From contig DKYD01000033.1 of the NCBI GenBank assembly GCA_002492335.1, forward strand, positions 7,839-19,582: a stretch of DNA of 11,744 nucleotides, given 5' to 3'. Made by a program: the position numbers and the translations under genes. This DNA comes from Lachnospiraceae bacterium UBA7109. Lineage in GTDB: Bacteria > Bacillota > Clostridia > Lachnospirales > Lachnospiraceae. Of this stretch, positions 7,539 through 11,744 are shown piece after piece. Every line of letters begins with the position of its first letter. Positions within the stretch are counted from its first letter, which is position 1. The notes beneath the pieces are model-generated. The model made no database searches, was not told where the DNA came from, and saw only the letters and a list, made by a program, of their open reading frames with translations.

Positions 7539-8585
7539 TTATTCTACTTTTTTCCCACATTCCGAGCAGAACTTTGCGCCTGGCTTCAGCTTATTTCCGC
7601 ATTCGCAGACTCTCTCGCTATTGTTGAATCCACATTCCGGACAGAATTTGGAATCTGCCGGAATCTGTGCATGGCAGCCCATACATTCCTTTGTTTCTTC
7701 CCTTTGAATCGGATTTCCAACGGTCTGTCCCATCGAAGCACCCATTCCCATGGCAGCTCCCAGACCAATTCCACCCGCCGCAAAAGCTCCTGCTACTCCA
7801 CTCTGATTATTCGCAGCACCTTCATACACATCGAAAGACCGTTTTGTTGCATACCTTCCATCTCCCATGATTTCAAATGCCGCTTTGTCCTCAAGTATTT
7901 TATTAATTTTCGCAAAATCTTCATCCGGAAAATTAATAGACTGAATATAAAAATTGGTCATTGTAAAACCATATTTTTCAAATTCTGGCGCCACCTGCTG
8001 TTTAACCTTCCCAGACAACTTCTCCAACTGTGTTGAAATTTCCAGAGCCGAAATGCCGTTCGTGATAATCGCATCCGCAATTGCCGCTTTCGCTTTAATA
8101 ACCAAAATGCCTCTGTAATACTCTTTCACCTTATCTATCTTGACCACATCTGCCTGCTGCATCCCGCCAATAAGTTCTCTGAAAAGAGTCGCAGCATCCA
8201 GAACTTTTAATCCCATCTGACCAAATGCCCTGATTCTCAGCTTCACATAATATTTCGGATCTATCAGCTGGATCGGATCTATCGTTCCCCAGTTAACATC
8301 CAGCTTCACCGCTGTATTTACGAAATACACCTCTGCGCTGAAAGGCGTTTTTCCTCCAAACGGCAAATTCACAAGTCCTTTCAGAATTGGCAGATTGTCT
8401 GCCGACAATGTATATGTTCCGGGATAAAAAATATCACAGATCATCCCGCCTTTTGCAAAAATAGCTGCCTGTCCCTCCTGAACAATCAGCTGGGACCAGA
8501 GAACCAGTTGATCTGAAGGATATTTATATATCAGCCAGTCTCGATTTCTCAACCCGTCAAACCGTACAACATCTATAATAGCCAT
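7539..8585 (-). CDS. SPFH domain protein with two C-terminal zinc ribbons (YdjI-like)
   Basis: This 348-residue protein belongs to the SPFH (stomatin/prohibitin/flotillin) superfamily. It resembles the B. subtilis YdjI type, often annotated as 'virion core protein' or 'antifreeze-like'. The SPFH core spans about residues 20-240, with the segment FAKGGMICDIFYPGTYTL near 43-60. A Gly/Ala/Met-rich linker follows (about 262-288). It ends in two zinc ribbons: Cys301/304/315/318 and Cys327/329/340/343. No membrane helix or signal peptide is visible, so it would be cytoplasmic and membrane-associated. YdjI works with PspA-type proteins at the membrane in B. subtilis; no PspA gene is visible here. 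ATG at 8585 has AAGGGGA upstream. It starts a unit with its own promoter and the TM2 gene behind it. Confidence 0.9.
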   Translation of the reverse strand: MAIIDVVRFDGLRNRDWLIYKYPSDQLVLWSQLIVQEGQAAIFAKGGMICDIFYPGTYTLSADNLPILKGLVNLPFGGKTPFSAEVYFVNTAVKLDVNWGTIDPIQLIDPKYYVKLRIRAFGQMGLKVLDAATLFRELIGGMQQADVVKIDKVKEYYRGILVIKAKAAIADAIITNGISALEISTQLEKLSGKVKQQVAPEFEKYGFTMTNFYIQSINFPDEDFAKINKILEDKAAFEIMGDGRYATKRSFDVYEGAANNQSGVAGAFAAGGIGLGAAMGMGASMGQTVGNPIQREETKECMGCHAQIPADSKFCPECGFNNSERVCECGNKLKPGAKFCSECGKKVE

Positions 8586-8618
8586 AATAACGTCCCCTTA
8601 AATTTAAAGTTATTAATA

Positions 8619-8647
8619 ATTATATCAAGCTTCGACATCTTTTTCAA
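8619..8647 (-). promoter_or_regulatory. Promoter of the SPFH-TM2 unit
   Basis: TTGAAA (8642-8647), a 17-nt spacer and a perfect TATAAT (8619-8624) preceded by TGA, again an extended -10. It lies between the rplA terminator and the SPFH gene, giving a short leader of about 27 nt. It looks like a housekeeping sigma-A type promoter. Confidence 0.88.
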
Positions 8648-8676
8648 TATATTTTGAACGTCTGGCAGATTAAGCG

Positions 8677-8705
8677 AAAAAAAAGGCATTCAAAAACTGA
8701 ATGCC
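8677..8705 (-). terminator. Rho-independent terminator after rplA
   Basis: A perfect 8-bp stem, GGCATTCA and TGAATGCC (8685-8692 and 8698-8705), with a 5-nt loop. Eight T follow on the minus strand (8684-8677). The plus strand also has seven T (8707-8713), so it could act in both directions. It closes the rpmG-secE-nusG-rplKA operon. Confidence 0.93.
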
Positions 8706-8736
8706 CTTTTTTTACATATATTGACTTATGAACCTC

Positions 8737-9429
8737 TTATGCCAGTTTCATCGGGTTAATCTTGACACCCGGTCCCATTGTAGAAGTAAGTACCACGCTC
8801 TTTAAGAACTGGCCTTTTACTGCTGCCGGTCTGGCTTTATTGATTGCATCAATCAGCGTCTGGAAGTTGTCCGCAAGTTGTTCTTCGGTAAAGGAAGCTT
8901 TACCTACTGGCACATGGATAATGTTTGTTTTATCAAGTCTGTACTCAATCTTACCGGCTTTAATCTCCTGAACTGCTTTTGTCACGTCCATTGTTACTGT
9001 ACCGGCCTTCGGGTTCGGCATAAGACCTTTTGGTCCAAGTACACGACCGATACGTCCTACAACACCCATCATATCTGGCGTAGCAACTACAACGTCAAAT
9101 TCAAACCAGTTTTCTTTCTGGATCTTTTCAATCAGTTCCATTCCTCCGACATAATCTGCTCCTGCTGCCTTTGCCTCTTCTGCTTTCGCGTCTTTTGCAA
9201 ATACAAGGATACGAACCTTTTTACCTGTTCCGTGCGGCAGCACAACTGCGCCACGAATCTGCTGGTCAGCATGACGTCCGTCACATCCGGTTCTGATATG
9301 AGCTTCGATAGTCTCATCAAACTTTGCTACTGCAGTCTTTTTAACTAATGCTACTGCATCTGCAACATCATAGAGTGTTCCTCTGTCAATTGCTTTTGCA
9401 GCTTCAACATATTTCTTTCCTCTTTTCAT
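8737..9429 (-). CDS. rplA: 50S ribosomal protein L1
   Basis: L1 binds the mobile L1 stalk of 23S rRNA, which helps release deacylated tRNA from the E site. In many bacteria it also represses its own operon by binding an mRNA copy of the rRNA site. The 230 residues have normal family length. Conserved segments include FDETIE (37-42), the GRHADQQIRG stretch (51-60) and the signature LGPKGLMPNPKAGTVT (131-146). ATG at 9429 follows AGGAGG by 8 nt. It lies 66 nt after rplK, and the gap holds an L1-stalk-like motif. The gene ends an operon with a strong terminator. Confidence 0.98.
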   Translation of the reverse strand: MKRGKKYVEAAKAIDRGTLYDVADAVALVKKTAVAKFDETIEAHIRTGCDGRHADQQIRGAVVLPHGTGKKVRILVFAKDAKAEEAKAAGADYVGGMELIEKIQKENWFEFDVVVATPDMMGVVGRIGRVLGPKGLMPNPKAGTVTMDVTKAVQEIKAGKIEYRLDKTNIIHVPVGKASFTEEQLADNFQTLIDAINKARPAAVKGQFLKSVVLTSTMGPGVKINPMKLA

Positions 9430-9444
9430 CTAAATAACCTCCTT

Positions 9445-9471
9445 GTGGTAATGTCGGGATAACCCTCCCAC
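9445..9471 (-). promoter_or_regulatory. Putative L1-binding mRNA site before rplA
   Basis: The minus-strand RNA reads GUGGGAGGG ... CCC ... UUACCAC, with GUGG pairing to CCAC and an inner GGG/CCC stem around a short UUA loop. This resembles helix 76 of 23S rRNA, which I recall as GUGGGAGG ... UACCAC in E. coli. The AGGAGG of rplA begins right after the right arm, so L1 binding could block translation. Structure is seen; binding is inferred. Confidence 0.7.
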
Positions 9472-9495
9472 GATATTTGTTTACATTGACTTGCT

Positions 9496-9921
9496 CTATT
9501 CCTCTACAGTTACACCCATACTTCTGCATGTACCTGCGATCATGCTCATAGCAGCTTCTACGCTTGCCGCATTTAAGTCAGGCATTTTAAGTTCAGCAAT
9601 TTCACGAACCTGATCTTTTGTAATCGTCGCAACTTTTGTCTTATTCGGAACACCGGATCCGGATTTGATCTTACATGCTTTCTTAATCAGCACTGCCGCC
9701 GGCGGCGTCTTTGTAATAAAGCTGAAACTTCTGTCATTGTAAACTGTAATAACTACAGGAATAATCATATCTCCCTGATCTGCAGTTCTTGCGTTGAACT
9801 GTTTTGTAAATTCAACGATATTTACACCGTGCTGACCAAGAGCCGGTCCAACCGGTGGAGCCGGAGTTGCCTTTCCGGCAGGAATCTGCAATTTAATATA
9901 ACCTTCTACTTTTTTTGCCAT
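9496..9921 (-). CDS. rplK: 50S ribosomal protein L11
   Basis: L11 binds the GTPase-associated region of 23S rRNA and takes part in factor binding and the stringent response; it is also part of the thiostrepton site. The 141 residues have normal length. The N-terminal domain shows the proline-rich PAPPVGPALGQHGVNI (20-35), with the prolines that influence thiostrepton binding; the RSFSFITKTPPAA segment and the C-terminal RNA-binding domain follow. The start MAKKVEGY at 9921 is chosen because AGGAGG lies 8 nt upstream; a frame starting at 9978 adds 19 residues without family support. It lies 84 nt after nusG, and 66 nt before rplA. Confidence 0.98.
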   Translation of the reverse strand: MAKKVEGYIKLQIPAGKATPAPPVGPALGQHGVNIVEFTKQFNARTADQGDMIIPVVITVYNDRSFSFITKTPPAAVLIKKACKIKSGSGVPNKTKVATITKDQVREIAELKMPDLNAASVEAAMSMIAGTCRSMGVTVEE

Positions 9922-9936
9922 TCTAATTACCTCCTT

Positions 9937-9969
9937 GTGGTACTTCCGGGGCTTTTTTGTCCCTCCCAC
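9937..9969 (-). promoter_or_regulatory. Putative L1-binding mRNA site before rplK
   Basis: A second copy of the L1-stalk-like motif: GUGGGAGGG at the left and GGAAGUACCAC at the right, with GUGG/CCAC and GGG/CCC pairs and a longer A-rich loop than the copy before rplA. AGGAGG of rplK follows it after only one base. Both copies share the layout GUGGGAGGG ... UACCACAAGGAGG. Confidence 0.7.
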
Positions 9970-10005
9970 TTTTTTCATTTACTTACTGCATACTACTTGT
10001 AGTAA

Positions 10006-10521
10006 TTACATTTTTTTAACTTCTGCGAAACTAATTTCAACCGGCGTTTCGCGGCCGAACAGCTCAACATTAATCGTAAGACTCTGCTTCTGCAGATTCA
10101 TCGTCTGGATTACGCCAACCGTATCTGCCCATGCTCCGGCAATAACCTGAACGGTATCGCCTTCTTTAAAGTCTACAACAATATTCTCCTGCCTGATTCC
10201 CAGCGGCGCCATCTCTGCCGGAGTAAGCGGAACCGGCTTGGATCCCGGACCCACAAATCCCGTGACGCCTCTCGTATTACGCACAACGTACCATGTATCG
10301 TCGTTCATAACCATATGAATCAGCACGTAACCCGGAAACATCTTCTTCTGCGTTGCCTTCTGCACTCCGTTTTTCAGTTCTACAACGTCCTGCATCGGAA
10401 CACGGACTTCAAGGATCTGCTCCTCCAGATGTCTGTTCTCAATCGTCTTATCAATGTTGGCTTTTACTTTGTTTTCATACCCGGAATAGGTATGAACTAC
10501 ATACCATTTTGCGTCAGACAT
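10006..10521 (-). CDS. nusG: Transcription elongation/termination factor NusG
   Basis: NusG binds RNA polymerase and helps pausing, antitermination and transcription-translation coupling. The 171 residues show the N-terminal NGN domain (WYVVHTYSGYENKVKANI near 6-23, FPGYVLI, and RNTRGVTGFVGPGSKPVPL), then a KOW domain (FKEGDTVQVIAGAWADTVGV, ending FGRETPVEISF). The start MSDAKWYVV at 10521 is chosen because AGGAAAGGTGAG lies just upstream. An earlier ATG at 10602 would overlap secE by about 50 nt and adds 27 residues unlike the family. It follows secE by 28 nt, the usual order. Confidence 0.98.
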   Translation of the reverse strand: MSDAKWYVVHTYSGYENKVKANIDKTIENRHLEEQILEVRVPMQDVVELKNGVQKATQKKMFPGYVLIHMVMNDDTWYVVRNTRGVTGFVGPGSKPVPLTPAEMAPLGIRQENIVVDFKEGDTVQVIAGAWADTVGVIQTMNLQKQSLTINVELFGRETPVEISFAEVKKM

Positions 10522-10549
10522 AAACTCACCTTTCCTGCTGTTCGTTTTA

Positions 10550-10747
10550 TTAACCCAGGTTGACAAGAATATCGACTCCGTTCTGTACCAGGAAATCAAC
10601 AACTGCGATGATTACTCCCAGCAGCACGGATACACAAACAACTGCCGTCGTTTGTTTTGCAAGTGTCATCTTGTCCGGCCAAATGATTCTCTTAAATTCA
10701 CTGTTAAGACCTTTGAACCAGCTTTTTTTCTGAGTTTTTTCACTCAT
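10550..10747 (-). CDS. secE: Preprotein translocase subunit SecE
   Basis: SecE clamps the SecY channel of the Sec translocon in the cytoplasmic membrane. The 65 residues are the short, single-helix form usual in Gram-positive bacteria. It has a basic amphipathic N-terminal part with the conserved WFKGL..EFKRIIWP stretch, then one membrane helix (about residues 30-53). Two starts are possible: ATG at 10756 and ATG at 10747. The second is preferred because its distance from AAGGAGTG matches rpoB in this window; the first would leave only 5 nt. It lies 24 nt after rpmG and 28 nt before nusG. Confidence 0.95.
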   Translation of the reverse strand: MSEKTQKKSWFKGLNSEFKRIIWPDKMTLAKQTTAVVCVSVLLGVIIAVVDFLVQNGVDILVNLG

Positions 10748-10771
10748 AACATTCACACTCCTTCTACGCGG

Positions 10772-10921
10772 CTATTTTGTTTCCTTGTGCAATGTGTGTG
10801 ACTTACAGAACTTACAGTATTTCTTAGTCTCCATGCGCTCAGGATGAGATTTCTTATCCTTTGTCATGTTGTAGTTACGCTGTTTGCATTCTGTACATTC
10901 CAATGTGATTCTTGTACGCAC
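10772..10921 (-). CDS. rpmG: 50S ribosomal protein L33 (zinc-binding form)
   Basis: L33 is a small protein near the exit site of the large ribosomal subunit. A 49-codon frame starts with GTG at 10921 (so a search for ATG starts misses it) and ends in TAG. The peptide begins MRTRITLECTECKQRNY and keeps all four zinc-binding cysteines, Cys9, Cys12, Cys36 and Cys39 (CTEC and CKFC), marking the zinc-containing form. A GAGGTGG site lies 5 nt upstream. It opens the operon that continues to secE, its usual neighbour. Confidence 0.96.
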   Translation of the reverse strand: MRTRITLECTECKQRNYNMTKDKKSHPERMETKKYCKFCKSHTLHKETK

Positions 10922-10962
10922 AACTTCCACCTCGCTTCGTTTTATTAAAGTTCTTGGTTACC

Positions 10963-10981
10963 GGCAGTTTGCGGGACTGCC
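10963..10981 (-). other. Hairpin in the rpmG leader
   Basis: GGCAGT and ACTGCC (10981-10976 and 10968-10963) form a perfect 6-bp stem with a 7-nt loop, in a leader of about 100 nt. A run of nine T (10987-11000 region) lies upstream of it, near the transcript's 5' end, and none follows it, so it is not a terminator. It may be a regulatory leader; no known class was recognised. Confidence 0.4.
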
Positions 10982-11026
10982 AAATTTTAGGCACAAAAAA
11001 AAAGACCTACTTCCATTCGCTAGGAT

Positions 11027-11055
11027 AGTGTAGCACACAAATCCCCAAAAAGCAA
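11027..11055 (-). promoter_or_regulatory. Promoter of the rpmG-secE-nusG-rplKA operon
   Basis: TACACT (11027-11032) with TGC just before it forms an extended -10. A weak -35, TTGCTT (11050-11055), stands 17 nt upstream. The start would lie near 11020. The -10 and -35 match consensus less well than the rplJ and rpoB promoters, but the position between the two genes and the shared TGC support it. Confidence 0.7.
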
Positions 11056-11098
11056 GCCTTTTTCCTTTATCACGCAGATTTCCTGCACATTTTCGTCA

Positions 11099-11744
11099 TT
11101 ATGCCTGCAGCAGTTTCTCTACGCTCACCAGTTTTACACTAAGCACAAATATCTCTGCTGCCACTTCAAGCTCCTCCACTGTCGGGAAAGACGGAGCAAT
11201 TCTTATATTCGTATCCTTTGGATCCTTTCCATATGGATAAGTAGCGCCCGCGCTTGTCATAACAAGTCCGGCTTCCTTTGCCTTGGCAACAATTGCCTTC
11301 GCGCATCCCTCCATGGAATCAAAGGATATAAAATATCCACCCAAAGGCTTCGTCCAGCTTCCAATGCCAAGCCCGCCAAGCTCTCTCTCCAGCACTTCCT
11401 GCACCTTTTCAAATTTCGGGCGCAGAATATCCGCATGCTTACGCATATGATTATACATTCCCTGCATATCATGGAAAAATCTCACATGACGAAGCTGATT
11501 CAGTTTATCATGTCCGATCGTCTGGAACTGCATATAACGTTTCGCGTCCTCCAGGTTTGCTTCAGACGCCGCAAGCGCCGCGATACCGGAACCCGGGAAG
11601 GATACCTTGGAAGTCGAGATAAACTTGAATACCATATCCGGATTACCTGCTTTAATACATTCATTTAAAAGCTCCAGAATAACATCCCGCTTATCATCAT
11701 AAAGATGATGAATGGAATATGCATTATCCCAGAAAATACGGAAA
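11099..11744 (-). CDS. Class I PLP-dependent aminotransferase, C-terminal part (partial at window edge)
   Basis: The frame is open at the window edge and gives 214 residues to the stop at 11099; the N-terminal half is outside. Such enzymes move an amino group between an amino acid and a 2-oxo acid using pyridoxal phosphate. Visible landmarks are the PLP-binding Asp in DNAYSIHHL (visible residue 6), the Schiff-base Lys in STSKVSFPG (residue 46), the GHDKLNQLRHVRFF segment, and the Arg of NIRIAPSFP (residue 181) that should hold the substrate carboxylate. The DNAY and TSK patterns fit the Aminotran_MocR-like aspartate/alanine group (subgroup 1c). The exact substrate is not readable. No clear terminator follows the stop. 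Its role next to the ribosomal operon is probably accidental. Confidence 0.92.
   Translation of the reverse strand, partial: FRIFWDNAYSIHHLYDDKRDVILELLNECIKAGNPDMVFKFISTSKVSFPGSGIAALAASEANLEDAKRYMQFQTIGHDKLNQLRHVRFFHDMQGMYNHMRKHADILRPKFEKVQEVLERELGGLGIGSWTKPLGGYFISFDSMEGCAKAIVAKAKEAGLVMTSAGATYPYGKDPKDTNIRIAPSFPTVEELEVAAEIFVLSVKLVSVEKLLQA

Noticed and set aside
9991..10004. TACTAC/GTAGTA inverted repeat after nusG
   Set aside because: The loop would be two bases and the stem is A/T-rich, with no T-run; probably chance.
11045..11065. AAAAAG ... CTTTTT as a terminator of the aminotransferase gene
   Set aside because: Six nearly all A-T pairs are too weak, and the bases belong to the -35 region of the rpmG promoter.
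1..11744. CRISPR arrays, tRNA genes, transposases, toxin-antitoxin or defence genes
   Set aside because: I looked for repeat-spacer patterns, tRNA arms and matching protein motifs on both strands and saw none.

Overview
This window is a piece of the core ribosomal-protein/RNA-polymerase cluster of a low-to-mid G+C Gram-positive bacterium. Clostridia, most likely Lachnospiraceae, is the best fit. The reasons are the gene order rpmG-secE-nusG-rplK-rplA ... rplJ-rplL ... rpoB-rpoC, AGGAGG ribosome binding sites about 8 nt from most starts, the zinc-type L33, and a 1287-residue RpoB with an acidic tail. The genus cannot be fixed from this sequence alone. Every convincing gene is on the minus strand, so transcription runs from high to low coordinates.

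Layout in the direction of transcription: the C-terminal part of a class I PLP aminotransferase (11744-11099, cut by the window edge). Then a promoter (11027-11055) and the operon rpmG, secE, nusG, rplK, rplA (10921-8737), closed by a strong hairpin-plus-T terminator (8677-8705). Copies of an L1-stalk-like RNA motif sit just before rplK and rplA. Next is a two- or three-gene unit with its own promoter: an SPFH protein with two zinc ribbons (8585-7539), a zinc-ribbon/TM2 membrane protein (7467-7063) and possibly a coupled 35-residue membrane peptide (7060-6953). Then comes the rplJ promoter, an L10 leader with visible terminator and antiterminator pairings, rplJ and rplL, and another strong terminator (5674-5705). 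A 164-nt nested palindrome (5510-5673) follows directly, then a near-consensus promoter (5452-5481), rpoB (5315-1452) and the first 479 codons of rpoC (1437-1).

How it works together: the ribosomal proteins build the L1 stalk, the L11/L10/L12 GTPase stalk and the exit-site protein L33. SecE is a translocon subunit, NusG links transcription to translation, and RpoB/RpoC form the catalytic core of RNA polymerase. The usual continuous rplKAJL-rpoBC block is broken into separately promoted units here. The most interesting parts are non-coding or small: the palindrome between rplL and rpoB, the paired L1-like motifs, the SPFH/TM2 cassette between rplA and rplJ, and the possible small membrane protein after it. 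I found no CRISPR array, tRNA, transposase or obvious new defence system.
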